From Magnetospirillum sp. (GTDB lineage Bacteria; Pseudomonadota; Alphaproteobacteria; Rhodospirillales; Magnetospirillaceae): a stretch of 64,000 nt of DNA. Each line of letters starts with the position of its first letter. The stretch's first letter is position 1. The notes beneath the pieces are model-generated. The model worked only from the letters and a program-made list of their open reading frames with translations, had not been told where the DNA came from and searched no databases. The position numbers were made by a program, and so were the translations under genes. The stretch covers positions 1 through 64,000 of the forward strand of contig JANQAI010000013.1 in NCBI GenBank assembly GCA_024707145.1, given 5' to 3'. Of this stretch, positions 49,823 through 58,349 are shown piece after piece.

Positions 49823-52215
49823 TCCTCGGCCATCACCTGCTTGACGGTGCCGGCCAGCTGCTTGAGCGAGAACGGCTTGGGCAGGAAGTGGATGCCGGCG
49901 TCGGGGTCGATGCCATTGCGGGCCACGTCCTCCGAATAGCCGGAAATCAGGATCACCTTGATGGCCGGCCGCTCCATGCGCACCAGCCGGGCCAGGGTGA
50001 CGCCGTCCATGCCGGGCATGACCACGTCCGACACCAGCACGTCGATGGTGTCGTCGCCGCGCAACACGTCCAGCGCCTGCTCGCCCGAACGCGCCTCGAT
50101 GACCCGGTAGCCCTTGTTGCGTAGCGCACGGGTGCCGAACATGCGCACCGCGTCCTCGTCCTCCACCAGCAGGATGGTGCCGGTGCCGGTCAGGTCGGTG
50201 GCGGCCGTTTCGGGCGGCACGGCGGGGCGCCGGGCCTCGACGTCGGGCTCGGCCTCGATGCGCGGCAGGTAGATGGAGAAGCTGGCGCCCTGGCCCAACT
50301 CGCTTTCCACGAAGACGAAGCCGTCGGTCTGGCGCACGATGCCGTAGACGGTGGACAGGCCCAGGCCGGTGCCGGCGCCCACCTCCTTGGTCGAGAAGAA
50401 CGGCTCGAAGATGCGGCTCAGGTTTTCCTTGGGGATGCCGGTGCCGGTGTCGGACACCTCGATCAGCACGTAGTCGCCGGCCGGCATCAGTTCGGGGCCG
50501 CGCTGGACCGGTTCGTCCACGGTGACGGTGCCGGTGCGGATGGTCAGCGTGCCGCCCCCCGGCATGGCGTCGCGGGCGTTGACCGCCAGATTGATGATTA
50601 CCTGGTCGAACTGGCCGGGGTCCACCCGCACCAGGCCCAACTGGCGGCCATGCACCATCTTCAGCTCGATGGTCTCGCCCAGCAGGCGGCGCAGCAGGTT
50701 GTTCAGCTCGGCCAGGGCGTCGGTGACGTTCAGCAGACGGGGCTGCAGGGCCTGCCGGCGCGAGAAGGCCAGCAACTGGCGCACCAGCGAGGCGGCACGG
50801 TTGGCGTTCTGCTTGATCTGCATGATGTCGGCGAAGCTGGGGTCGCCGGGGCCGTGGCGCTGCAGCAGCAGGTCGCAGAAGCCGATCATGGCGGTGAGCA
50901 GGTTGTTGAAGTCGTGCGCCACGCCGCCGGCCAGCTGGCCCATGGCCTGCATCTTCTGCGACTGGGCGAATTGGATCTCCAGGTTGCGCTGCTCGGTGGC
51001 GTCGATGAAATGGACGATCAGGCCCGAGATGTCGCCGTCCTCGTGGGTGGGGCTGACGAACAGTTGGGCGATGACGTCGCGGCGGCCCTTCAGGCGCACC
51101 TCCAGATGGGTGCCGGGCAGCGAGCCCAGCAGCACCTTGGCCAATTGTTCGGACGCCAGCGGCCGCTGGTCCTCGGCGATGTAGTCGGTGAGCTGGCGGC
51201 CGGCGATGCCGTCGTGGTCGATGCCCATCATGGCCTGGAAGGCCAGGTTGCAGGTGCCCACGGTGCCGTCCAGCTCGATCAGGGCGATGCCCACGGGGGC
51301 ATCGTCGAACAGCCAGCGGAAGCGGCGCTCGGCGGCCCGCAGGGCGCGTTCCCACTGGTGCTCGGGCACCATGTCGCGCACCACCACCGAGCGGGTGCGG
51401 ATCTCGCCGCCGTCGTCGAATACCGAATGGGCCAGCAGGGCCTGGAACACCTCGCCGCCGCGGCCCACCAGGCGCAGTTCGCGCCGCTCGTCCTCGGGGT
51501 CGGGCACGCAGCCCAGCACGTCCAGCAGGTTCTGGCCGATCAGCTCGGCGGGCGAGCGGCCCAGCCACTCGGCCAGGCGGTGATTGACCGAACGGATGAA
51601 GCCGTCGGAATCGGCCGAATAGCAGCCGACCGGCAGGAAATCCACGAAATCGGCCAGCCACTCGTTCTCGCGCCGCAGGGTCTCCTCGATGGCCCGCCGC
51701 GCGCTGACATCCTCGGCGAACCAGGCCAGGGCGCCCTTGCCGGCGGGGCGAACCTCCACCGCCAGCCATTCGCGGCCGCCGCCTTCGGCGGGCAGGGCGA
51801 CCTCGGTGCGGCGCACCGCGCCCACGATGGCCGCCGCCACCAGCCGCTCCAGCTCGGCCACGGCGCGGTCGTCGCCGGTGGCCCGCTCCAGCAACGGCGC
51901 CAACGGCTGTTCCGGCGGCCCCAGCAGGCGGCGGGCGGAATGGTTGCGATAAATCTCCCGGCCTCCCTCGCCGACGATGACGCAGGCGCGGGTTTCGGAT
52001 TCCAGGGCGCCGGCCAGTTGGTGGGCATGCTGGGCGGTGTGGCGCGCCTGTCCCCAGCGCCGCGCCAGCACGCCGGTGGCGGCCAGGGCGGCGGCCGCGC
52101 TGGCCGAGACGGGCAGCAACAAGGAACCACCGTCGGCGATCGCCAGGCCCGCCAACGCCGATACCGCCATGCCCAGACTCCAGGGCAGCGGGGATGTCCA
52201 CCACTCAGGTCGCAC
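49819..52215 (-). CDS. cckA: Hybrid histidine kinase CckA
   Basis: Bifunctional kinase/phosphatase at the top of the CckA-ChpT-CtrA phosphorelay controlling cell cycle and flagellar genes. The 798-residue protein has two N-terminal membrane segments (within residues 1-50), PAS-type sensor domains, a HisKA domain with the phospho-His in GGVAHDFNNLLTAMIGFCDL, an ATPase domain (SDTGTGIPKENLSRIFEPFF, then GAGTGLGLSTVYGIV) and a C-terminal receiver with the Asp in VLVSDVVMPGMDG. The motif around the His and the receiver are diagnostic for CckA. It overlaps the flhB 3' end by 11 bases, so it is in the flagellar operon. Confidence 0.94.
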   Translation of the reverse strand: MRPEWWTSPLPWSLGMAVSALAGLAIADGGSLLLPVSASAAAALAATGVLARRWGQARHTAQHAHQLAGALESETRACVIVGEGGREIYRNHSARRLLGPPEQPLAPLLERATGDDRAVAELERLVAAAIVGAVRRTEVALPAEGGGREWLAVEVRPAGKGALAWFAEDVSARRAIEETLRRENEWLADFVDFLPVGCYSADSDGFIRSVNHRLAEWLGRSPAELIGQNLLDVLGCVPDPEDERRELRLVGRGGEVFQALLAHSVFDDGGEIRTRSVVVRDMVPEHQWERALRAAERRFRWLFDDAPVGIALIELDGTVGTCNLAFQAMMGIDHDGIAGRQLTDYIAEDQRPLASEQLAKVLLGSLPGTHLEVRLKGRRDVIAQLFVSPTHEDGDISGLIVHFIDATEQRNLEIQFAQSQKMQAMGQLAGGVAHDFNNLLTAMIGFCDLLLQRHGPGDPSFADIMQIKQNANRAASLVRQLLAFSRRQALQPRLLNVTDALAELNNLLRRLLGETIELKMVHGRQLGLVRVDPGQFDQVIINLAVNARDAMPGGGTLTIRTGTVTVDEPVQRGPELMPAGDYVLIEVSDTGTGIPKENLSRIFEPFFSTKEVGAGTGLGLSTVYGIVRQTDGFVFVESELGQGASFSIYLPRIEAEPDVEARRPAVPPETAATDLTGTGTILLVEDEDAVRMFGTRALRNKGYRVIEARSGEQALDVLRGDDTIDVLVSDVVMPGMDGVTLARLVRMERPAIKVILISGYSEDVARNGIDPDAGIHFLPKPFSLKQLAGTVKQVMAED

Positions 52216-53274
52216 TTTTTCCCTTCAGGCGCATGACGTAGCCGATGACCTCGGCCACCGTCTTGTAGTGCTCCGGCGGAATCTCTTCGTCAAGTTCCAC
52301 CGCGGCGTAAAGGGCGCGCGCCAGCGGCGGGTTCTCGACGATGGGTACATCGTTCTCGGTGGCCAGGTCGCGGATGCGCTTGGCGATGAGGTCGGCGCCC
52401 TTGGCCACCAGGGTGGGGGCGTTCATGGTCTCGGCATCGTATTTCAGCGCCACGGCGAAGTGGGTGGGGTTGGTCACCACCACGTCCGCCTTGGGCACCG
52501 CCGACATCATGCGCTTGCGGGCGCGAGACAGGCGGATCGAGCGGATACGCGCCTTGACCTGGGGATCGCCTTCGGATTGCTTGTGCTCGTCCTTCACCTC
52601 CTGCTTGGTCATCTTCATCTTTTCCATCCAGCGCCAGCGCTGGAACAGGTAGTCGGCGACGGCGATCACCACCACCGCCAGCACCGTGATGAACACCAGC
52701 CAGTAGATCTGGTCGCGCAGGTAGGCCAGCAGGTCTTCGAGGCTGAGCGCCGGCAGGTTCTGGAACTCGCCCAGGTGGCGCCAGGTCACCCAGAACAGCA
52801 GGCCGCCGATCAGGATTATCTTCAGCAGCGCCTTCGTCAGCTCCATGAGCTGGGTGGGCGAGAACATGCGCTTGATGCCGGCCAGCGGATTGATCTTGTC
52901 GAAGCTGGGCGCCAGCCGCTTGGGCACCCACAGGAAGCCCTGGGTCTGCAGCAGCGAGATGCCCAGCGCCAGGATCACCACCAGGGCGAAGGGCCAGGCC
53001 AGGGCGGCGGCCACGCCCAGGCACAGCTCCACGATCAGGCCCCGCAGGGCGTTGACGTCCATGGCGAAGGCGTGGGGCCGCTCGATCAGGGGGCCATCAC
53101 CGCCTGCAGCTTGCGCGCCACCATGGGCGCCAGCATGCCCACCAGGATCAGCGCGGTGATCAGCGAGGCCAGGATCTTGGCCTCGGCCGATTGGGCGATG
53201 TTGCCCTCCTCGCGCGCGGTGCTCAGCTTTTTGCCTGTCGGCGCCTCTGTTTTGTCCTCGGATTCCTCGGCCAT
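52205..53274 (-). CDS. flhB: Flagellar export switch protein FlhB, frameshifted
   Basis: Membrane component of the flagellar type III export gate that switches substrate from hook to filament. The N-terminus MAEESEDKTEAPTGKKLSTA, four membrane segments and the cytoplasmic domain with the self-cleavage site VVTNPTHFAVAL are present. The frame changes in a C run near 53088-53092 (VMAP to LIERPHAFAMDV); one added C gives a protein of about 356 residues, normal length. It lies between fliR and cckA. Confidence 0.95.
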
Positions 53275-53281
53275 GGTCCCC

Positions 53282-54040
53282 TCAGCGCAGGAAGGGGATC
53301 AGGCTGGCCTCGAACCAGCGCAGGAAGATGATGATCATCAGCGGCAGGGCCACCATCAGCATGGCCAGCCCGGCGATCACCTGCAGCGGCAGGGCGACGA
53401 AGAACACCTGGATCTGCGGCGCCAGGCGCGACAGCAGGCCCAGACCGGCGTTGAAGATCAGCCCGAAGGCGAGCAGCGGCGCCGCCAACTGCACGCCCAG
53501 GCCGAAGCTGGACGACATCAGGTGGCCGAGGGTCTCCGAGAAATCGTCCAGCGGCAGGGGCTGGCCGGGCACGAAGGTGGCGTAGGAATCGGCCAGGGCG
53601 CGCAGCATCAGGTGGTGCATGTCGGTGGCGAACAGCGCCATCAGGGCGATGTTGGCCAGCAGCGCCGTCATGGTCGAGCTCTGCTGCTCGGCTACCGCGT
53701 CGAACGAGAAGGCATTGGTCAGGCCGACCTGGAAGCCGATGAAGGTGCCGGCCACGTTCACCGCCGCCATCAGGATCTGGGTCAGCACGCCCAGATAGAT
53801 GCCCACCAGCGCCTCGCCCACGATCAGCACCACCAGGCTGCCCACCTGGCGTGGCAGGGGCGGATACAGGGTACCCACCACCGGCAGCAGCACCAGCGTC
53901 AACGCCAATGCCAGCAGCAGCCGGATGCGCGCCGACACCAGCTGGCCGGCGAAGCCGGGCATCAGCATCAGCGCCGCGCCCAGGCGGGTGAAGATCATGA
54001 AGAAGCGGTAGATGTCGAGGGTGAGGATCTCGTTGAGCAC
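53282..54040 (-). CDS. fliR: Flagellar export protein FliR
   Basis: Integral membrane component of the flagellar type III export gate. The 252-residue protein has about six membrane segments; GLTNAFSFDAVAEQQSSTM, GLGVQLAAPLLAFGLIFNAG and LGLLSRLAPQIQVFFVALPL are characteristic. It starts 13 bases after the fliQ stop in the operon flgB-flgC-fliE-fliQ-fliR-flhB. Confidence 0.95.
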   Translation of the reverse strand: MLNEILTLDIYRFFMIFTRLGAALMLMPGFAGQLVSARIRLLLALALTLVLLPVVGTLYPPLPRQVGSLVVLIVGEALVGIYLGVLTQILMAAVNVAGTFIGFQVGLTNAFSFDAVAEQQSSTMTALLANIALMALFATDMHHLMLRALADSYATFVPGQPLPLDDFSETLGHLMSSSFGLGVQLAAPLLAFGLIFNAGLGLLSRLAPQIQVFFVALPLQVIAGLAMLMVALPLMIIIFLRWFEASLIPFLR

Positions 54041-54053
54041 GGGGCCGCGCCGG

Positions 54054-54323
54054 TCATCCGCCGCCGGCGACGGCGCGGTCGAGTACAGCCTTCCAGAAAT
54101 CGTTCAGCGTGTTGAGCATGAACGGCAGGAACAGGATCAGCGAGCCGAAGACCAGCAGCACCTTGGGCACGAAGGTCAGGGTCATTTCCTGGATCTGGGT
54201 GACCGTCTGCAGGATGGAGATCACCAGGCCCACGGCCAGCCCGGTCAGCAGCGGCGGGGCGGCCACCAGGACCATGGTGTAGATGCCCTCGCGGGCCACG
54301 TCGATGAGTTCGGCTTCGGTCAT
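54054..54323 (-). CDS. fliQ: Flagellar export protein FliQ
   Basis: Small export-gate protein of 89 residues with two membrane hairpin helices (TMVLVAAPPLLTGLAVGLVI and the second around VPKVLLVFGSLILFLPFML). The conserved ISILQTVTQIQEMTLTFVPK between them is diagnostic. It forms a helical channel with FliP and FliR. Confidence 0.95.
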   Translation of the reverse strand: MTEAELIDVAREGIYTMVLVAAPPLLTGLAVGLVISILQTVTQIQEMTLTFVPKVLLVFGSLILFLPFMLNTLNDFWKAVLDRAVAGGG

Positions 54324-54333
54324 GCGGGCGCCG

Positions 54334-54654
54334 TCAGATCGGCATGCGCATGATTTCGTTGTAGGCGTTGATGACCTTGTCGCGCACGGTCACCACGGTT
54401 TCCAGCGTCATCTCGGCGTTGGTCACCGCCGCCACCACTTCCTTGATGTCGGCCTTGCCGGCGATGGCGGCGGCCGATTGGGTCTCGGCCTCCTTCATGG
54501 TGCCGACCGCCACCTTGGCCGCATCCTTCAGCACGCTGGCGAAATCGGCGCCGGGCACCGGGGCCGGGGTGTCGCGCGCCTCCATCCCATCGCCGCCGCC
54601 GACGGCCTTGGCGAGCGAGGAATAGGCATTGATGGCGTTGGAAATGCTGGTCAT
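54334..54654 (-). CDS. fliE: Flagellar hook-basal body protein FliE
   Basis: Basal-body junction protein joining the export gate or MS ring to the rod. The 106-residue protein ends in the conserved region MTLETVVTVRDKVINAYNEI followed by MRMPI, typical for FliE. It is placed between flgC and fliQ. Confidence 0.92.
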   Translation of the reverse strand: MTSISNAINAYSSLAKAVGGGDGMEARDTPAPVPGADFASVLKDAAKVAVGTMKEAETQSAAAIAGKADIKEVVAAVTNAEMTLETVVTVRDKVINAYNEIMRMPI

Positions 54655-54677
54655 GACGGCTTTTCCCTATGGGACGG

Positions 54678-55088
54678 CTATTTCAGCATATCGACGGTGC
54701 GCGACAAAAGCTGCTTCGACGAGCTGATGACGGCAAGGTTGGCTTCGTACGAGCGCTGGGCCTCGCGCATGTCCATCATCTCGATGAGCGGATTGACGTT
54801 GGGCGCCAGCACATAGCCGTCCTTGTCGGCGGCGGGATGGTGGGGGTCGTAGCGGCGCTGGTATTCCGAGGTGTCGGGGCGCACCTTGTCCACCTTGACC
54901 TTCTGGGCGCCGATGGTCTTGTCCAGTTCGTTCTTGAACGACACCACCTTGCGGCGGTAGGGCGTGCCATCGGGGGTCTGGGCGGTGGAATCCACGTTGG
55001 CCAGGTTTTCCGAAATGACGCGCAGGCGCTCGGTCTGGGCCTTCATGCCCGACAACGCGATGCCCTGGACCTTCTTCAGCTCATCCAT
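54678..55088 (-). CDS. flgC: Flagellar proximal rod protein FlgC
   Basis: Rod protein of 136 residues. The N-terminal rod motif RVISENLANVDSTAQTPDGT and the C-terminal helix motif MMDMREAQRSYEANLAVISS, followed by SKQLLSRTVDML, are conserved in FlgC. It starts 11 bases after the flgB stop. Confidence 0.95.
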   Translation of the reverse strand: MDELKKVQGIALSGMKAQTERLRVISENLANVDSTAQTPDGTPYRRKVVSFKNELDKTIGAQKVKVDKVRPDTSEYQRRYDPHHPAADKDGYVLAPNVNPLIEMMDMREAQRSYEANLAVISSSKQLLSRTVDMLK

Positions 55089-55099
55089 GGCTCAAGCCC

Positions 55100-55498
55100 T
55101 CAAATGCCCTTGCCGAGCGCGGTGCGCAGCATCTTGTATTGCTTCTGGAACAGCGAGGCGGCGGTGTCGTAGGCGGACTTGGCCTCGCCGACCTTGGCCA
55201 TCTGTTCGTCCAGGATCACGGCGTTGCCGTCGGACGAGGATTCGAAATCGCGACGGTCCCTGATCACCGTCTGCGGGTCGGTGACGATGGGCTGCACGTG
55301 CATGGGGTTGGTGACGGCGACCTGAACTGGCGGGTTGGTGCTGTTCAGCACCGCCTTGAAGTCGAAGGCCTTGATGTCGCTGGGAATGTATTTCGGGGTG
55401 TTGGCGTTGGCCACGTTCTCGGCCAGCACTTCCTGGCGTTTGGCGACCCAGTCCATGCGGCTCTTGGCCAGAGCGATGACACTCAGCTTGTCGAACAT
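55100..55498 (-). CDS. flgB: Flagellar proximal rod protein FlgB
   Basis: First gene of the minus-strand flagellar operon. The 132-residue rod protein has the N-terminal motif RQEVLAENVANANTPKYI and the C-terminal helix ending YKMLRTALGKGI. Upstream, 86 bases from the start, is a CtrA-like box. Confidence 0.95.
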   Translation of the reverse strand: MFDKLSVIALAKSRMDWVAKRQEVLAENVANANTPKYIPSDIKAFDFKAVLNSTNPPVQVAVTNPMHVQPIVTDPQTVIRDRRDFESSSDGNAVILDEQMAKVGEAKSAYDTAASLFQKQYKMLRTALGKGI

Positions 55499-55583
55499 GG
55501 CGGCCCAGCCCCTCGAATATTCCGCATGGGACGGCCCTTATACGGGCAACGTTCCCCATTCCAGGCAGTATGGAAGCGGGCGC

Positions 55584-55598
55584 TTAAGAAACGGTGAA
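55584..55598 (-). promoter_or_regulatory. CtrA-like box facing flgB
   Basis: Read on the minus strand: TTCA, seven bases (CCGTTTC), TTAA. The CtrA consensus is TTAA-N7-TTAA, so one half-site has one mismatch. The flanks resemble those of the plus-strand box at 55629-55643. Confidence 0.55.
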
Positions 55599-55628
55599 TC
55601 CATGGAAAGGGGGAGGAGTGGGGCGGGC

Positions 55629-55643
55629 TTAACCGTTCTTTAA
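55629..55643 (+). promoter_or_regulatory. CtrA box upstream of flhX-fliOP
   Basis: TTAA, seven bases (CCGTTCT), TTAA: a perfect match to the CtrA recognition motif, 66 bases before the flhX start. Confidence 0.7.
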
Positions 55644-55708
55644 AGCGCGCCAGCCGAAGGTAATCCTAGGCCCGATGGGCACAACCTTTCAAGCGGACAA
55701 GGACGGAC

Positions 55709-56071
55709 ATGGGCGCAGGCCGGGACCTGTGGGACGAGCGGGCCGGGACCGCGGCCGAGCACGCCGCTCGGCCCGGCGCCGCGCCGCCGCGCCCGGTGGC
55801 GGTGGCCCTGCAATACGATCCCGACGAAGCCGACGCGCCGCGCGTGGTGGCGTCGGGCAAGGGCGCCCTGGCCGAGCAGATCCTCAACCTCGCCTTCGCC
55901 AACGGCGTCAAGGTGCGCACCGACCCCGACCTCGCCCAGGTGCTGGCGGCGGTCGAGGTGGACACGGTGATTCCCATTGAGGCCTTCGCCGCCGTGGCCG
56001 AGATCCTCGCCTATGTCTATCGCGCCAACAACCAGGCGGTGCCGGTGAAAAGCGGGGAGGCCCAGCCGTGA
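55709..56071 (+). CDS. FlhX: stand-alone FlhB C-terminal-like protein
   Basis: A 120-residue protein with no membrane segments that matches only the cytoplasmic export-switch domain of FlhB: PVAVALQYDPDEADAPRVVA, then GKGALAEQILNLAFANGVKV, and AEILAYVYRAN at the end. The self-cleavage NPTH motif is replaced by DPDE. Such proteins (FlhX) are encoded near flagellar genes in several lineages and may substitute for cleaved FlhB. The ATG at 55709 follows AAGGACGG. It starts the plus-strand flagellar operon. Confidence 0.85.
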   Translation: MGAGRDLWDERAGTAAEHAARPGAAPPRPVAVALQYDPDEADAPRVVASGKGALAEQILNLAFANGVKVRTDPDLAQVLAAVEVDTVIPIEAFAAVAEILAYVYRANNQAVPVKSGEAQP

Positions 56072-56370
56072 ACGCGGCGCCCGCCAACAGCGCCTCGGCC
56101 GTGCGCGAGGAACTGGACAAGGCCGCCTCGCTGGTGCTGACGGCGCAGCGCCTGCTCACCACCGGAACCATGGTCGACCTGTCCGCCCTGGAGGGCAAGG
56201 TGCGCCGCATCTGCGAGCGCCTGGCGGCCATGGAGCGTGAGGACGGCCGGCCGCTGGTGCCGGTGATGGAAAGCCTGATCGGCGACCTCGACCGCTTGGC
56301 CGAGGCCATCCAGCAGCGCGTCGAACCGCCGCCGCCCAATCCCCGCCGCAATCCCTATCGGCAGGCCTGA
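56068..56370 (+). CDS. Unknown 100-residue protein in the fliOP operon
   Basis: A mostly helical soluble protein. It begins 4 bases inside the flhX stop (overlap) and ends 6 bases before fliO, so it is almost certainly cotranscribed with them. Sequence features: ASAVREELDKAASLVLTAQR, a central LEGKVRRICERLAAME and a proline-rich C-terminal tail. No family recognised. A flagellar accessory or chaperone role is possible from position only. Confidence 0.65.
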   Translation: MNAAPANSASAVREELDKAASLVLTAQRLLTTGTMVDLSALEGKVRRICERLAAMEREDGRPLVPVMESLIGDLDRLAEAIQQRVEPPPPNPRRNPYRQA

Positions 56371-56376
56371 CCCGGC

Positions 56377-56685
56377 ATGGAAGCCACCGTTTACCTGCGT
56401 TTCGTCGCCTCGCTGGTACTGGTTCTCGGTCTGATGGCCGGCGTGTTGTGGGCCTTGCGCCGTTTCGGCTTTGGCGGCATGGTCGCGCGGCCCGGCCTGC
56501 GCCGCCGCCTGGCGGTGGTGGAGACCATGGCGGTGGATTCCCGCCGGCGCCTGGTATTGGTGCGCCGCGACGGGATGGAACATCTGATTTTGATCGGCGG
56601 ACCGCACGATCTGGTGGTGGAGCGGGGCATCGCGGCCTCGCCCGAACCGGCGCCCGCGGCCGATACGGGGAGGGACGGGGCATGA
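56377..56685 (+). CDS. fliO: Flagellar biosynthesis protein FliO
   Basis: A 102-residue protein with one N-terminal membrane segment (VASLVLVLGLMAGVLWALRR) and a cytoplasmic domain with RRRLAVVETMAVDSRRRLVL and HLILIGGPHDLVVE, the FliO pattern. FliO assists assembly of the FliP pore. Its stop overlaps the fliP start. Confidence 0.9.
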   Translation: MEATVYLRFVASLVLVLGLMAGVLWALRRFGFGGMVARPGLRRRLAVVETMAVDSRRRLVLVRRDGMEHLILIGGPHDLVVERGIAASPEPAPAADTGRDGA

Positions 56686-57455
56686 TCCGAAGCTGGCGTG
56701 GACGCGGAGCCGGCGTGCTGGCGCTGGCCGTGCTGGCCGGCGTGGCGCTGGCCCATCCGGCGGCGGCGCAGCAGTTCACCCTGGACCTGGGCGTGGGCGG
56801 CGGCGGCAACAATCCCAACAGCACCACCCTGCGCGTGGTGCAACTGATCGCGCTGACCACCATCCTGTCGGTGGCGCCATCCATCCTGGTGATGGTGACC
56901 TCGTTCACCCGCATCGTCATCGTGCTGGGCTTCCTGCGCCAGGCGCTGGGCACCATGCAAAGCCCGCCCAATATGGTGATGGTCAGCTTGGCGGTCTTCC
57001 TGACCGCCTTCATCATGGCGCCCACCTTCGAGCAGTCCTGGACCCAGGGCATCCAGCCCTACATGGAGGGGCAGTTGGAGGAGATGGAGGCGTTCGACAA
57101 GGCGGTGAAGCCGCTGCACGCCTTCATGGGCCGCCACGCCCGGCCGCAGGACCTCAAGCTGTTCATGGACCTGTCCCACAGCCCCGAGGCCGCCACGGTC
57201 GACGCCGTGCCGCTGAAGGCCCTGATCCCGGCCTTCATGATCAGCGAGCTGCGCCGCGCCTTCGAGATCGGCTTCCTGATCTTCCTGCCCTTCATCATCA
57301 TCGACATGGTCATCGCCTCGATCCTGATGAGCATGGGCATGATGATGATCCCGCCGGCGCAGATCGCACTGCCGTTCAAGCTGATCTTCTTCGTGCTGGT
57401 GGACGGCTGGTTCATGGTCGTCGGCTCGCTGGTGCAGAGCTTCGGCCCCGGCTGA
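56682..57455 (+). CDS. fliP: Flagellar export protein FliP
   Basis: Core pore protein of the flagellar export gate. The 257-residue protein has a cleavable signal peptide ending AHPAAAQQ, then membrane segments with the motifs VTSFTRIVIVLGFLRQALGT and IPAFMISELRRAFEIGFLIF, plus SILMSMGMMMIPPAQIALPF. The start is the ATG overlapping the fliO stop; the frame stays open upstream but lacks coding character there. Confidence 0.96.
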   Translation: MIRSWRGRGAGVLALAVLAGVALAHPAAAQQFTLDLGVGGGGNNPNSTTLRVVQLIALTTILSVAPSILVMVTSFTRIVIVLGFLRQALGTMQSPPNMVMVSLAVFLTAFIMAPTFEQSWTQGIQPYMEGQLEEMEAFDKAVKPLHAFMGRHARPQDLKLFMDLSHSPEAATVDAVPLKALIPAFMISELRRAFEIGFLIFLPFIIIDMVIASILMSMGMMMIPPAQIALPFKLIFFVLVDGWFMVVGSLVQSFGPG

Positions 57456-57522
57456 GCGGCCTCTTGCCAACCTATCCTTGCGTCGGACCGGCGTGATCAA
57501 GGGGCTGCCATACCCTTCGCGC

Positions 57523-57552
57523 ACGGCCGGAGCCGGCCGTCGGTGCTATAAT
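57523..57552 (+). promoter_or_regulatory. Promoter region of the Hsp20 gene
   Basis: A perfect -10 hexamer TATAAT at 57547-57552, preceded by an 18-base near-palindrome (ACGGCCGG AG CCGGCCGT, 57523-57540) where the -35/spacer would lie. The palindrome could be a repressor site; no clear heat-shock sigma motif was found. Confidence 0.5.
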
Positions 57553-57605
57553 ACAACTCAAGGCTGGATACCAGCCCCACGGCAACCTAGCGCAAGGAGG
57601 GAGCC

Positions 57606-58124
57606 ATGGCCGACAAACTCACGCGTCCTGCTGGCGAAGCCGCCTCCACCCCGGCGCCTGCGGCCCATCATCCGCTGATGACCCTGCGCGACGAGGTCGA
57701 CCGGTTGTTCGACAACTTCTTCCCCGCCGCCTTCGGTCGCTCGCTGTTCGACCTCGATCCGTGGCGGGAGCGCCCGTTCCGTTCGCTGGGGGGTATCGCT
57801 CCCCAGATGGACGTGAAGGAATGCGCCAACCATTACGAGATCAGCGTCGAGCTGCCGGGAATGGACGACAAGGACGTCACCGTCAAGGTTATGGGTGGCA
57901 TGCTGACCATTTCCGGTGAGAAGAAGGCGGAGCGCACCGAGGAAAACGGTGAAATGCACCTGACCGAGCGGTCCTACGGCGCGTTCACCCGCTCGGTGCG
58001 GCTGCCCGAGAACGCCGACCCCGACACCGCCAAGGCCGATTACGGGAAGGGGGTGCTGACGGTGGCCATTGGTAAACGTCCGGACGGTGCCGGCGAAAAG
58101 AAAATCGAGGTGACCGCGCACTGA
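57606..58124 (+). CDS. Hsp20/alpha-crystallin small heat-shock protein
   Basis: ATP-independent holdase chaperone. The 172-residue protein has an N-terminal arm (LMTLRDEVDRLFDNFF), then the alpha-crystallin domain (MDVKECANHYEISVELPGMD to YGKGVLTVAIGK), with the GVL motif in GKGVLTV. The start follows AAGGAGGG. A strong terminator ends the unit, so it is transcribed alone. Confidence 0.95.
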   Translation: MADKLTRPAGEAASTPAPAAHHPLMTLRDEVDRLFDNFFPAAFGRSLFDLDPWRERPFRSLGGIAPQMDVKECANHYEISVELPGMDDKDVTVKVMGGMLTISGEKKAERTEENGEMHLTERSYGAFTRSVRLPENADPDTAKADYGKGVLTVAIGKRPDGAGEKKIEVTAH

Positions 58125-58213
58125 GGGCGCCACCCGCCTGCGCGCGACCATCCCGATCACTCGGTCCGGCGGCGTCTCGCCCCCCCCCCTTTTGAAGCAC
58201 CGCCGGTTCGAGG

Positions 58214-58254
58214 CCCCTTCCCCTCCCGTCCGGGAGGGGAAGGGGTTTTGTTTT
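58214..58254 (+). terminator. Intrinsic terminator after hsp20
   Basis: A 15-base perfect stem (CCCCTTCCCCTCCCG with CGGGAGGGGAAGGGG), 2-base gap, then TTTTGTTTT. Confidence 0.9.
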
Positions 58255-58349
58255 GCCAGGCGCGTTGAAATCGCGGCGCCATCACGCCATCCTGTTGGTA
58301 AGGCCTCGTCATCCAAAAGGGGCCGCACCACAGGAACAGGGGAGTGACC

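Noticed and set aside
48818..52204. Very long open frame antisense to the RTX and cckA genes
   Set aside because: High-GC shadow of genes with clear family motifs on the other frames; its translation is low-complexity Arg/Pro/Gly without domains.
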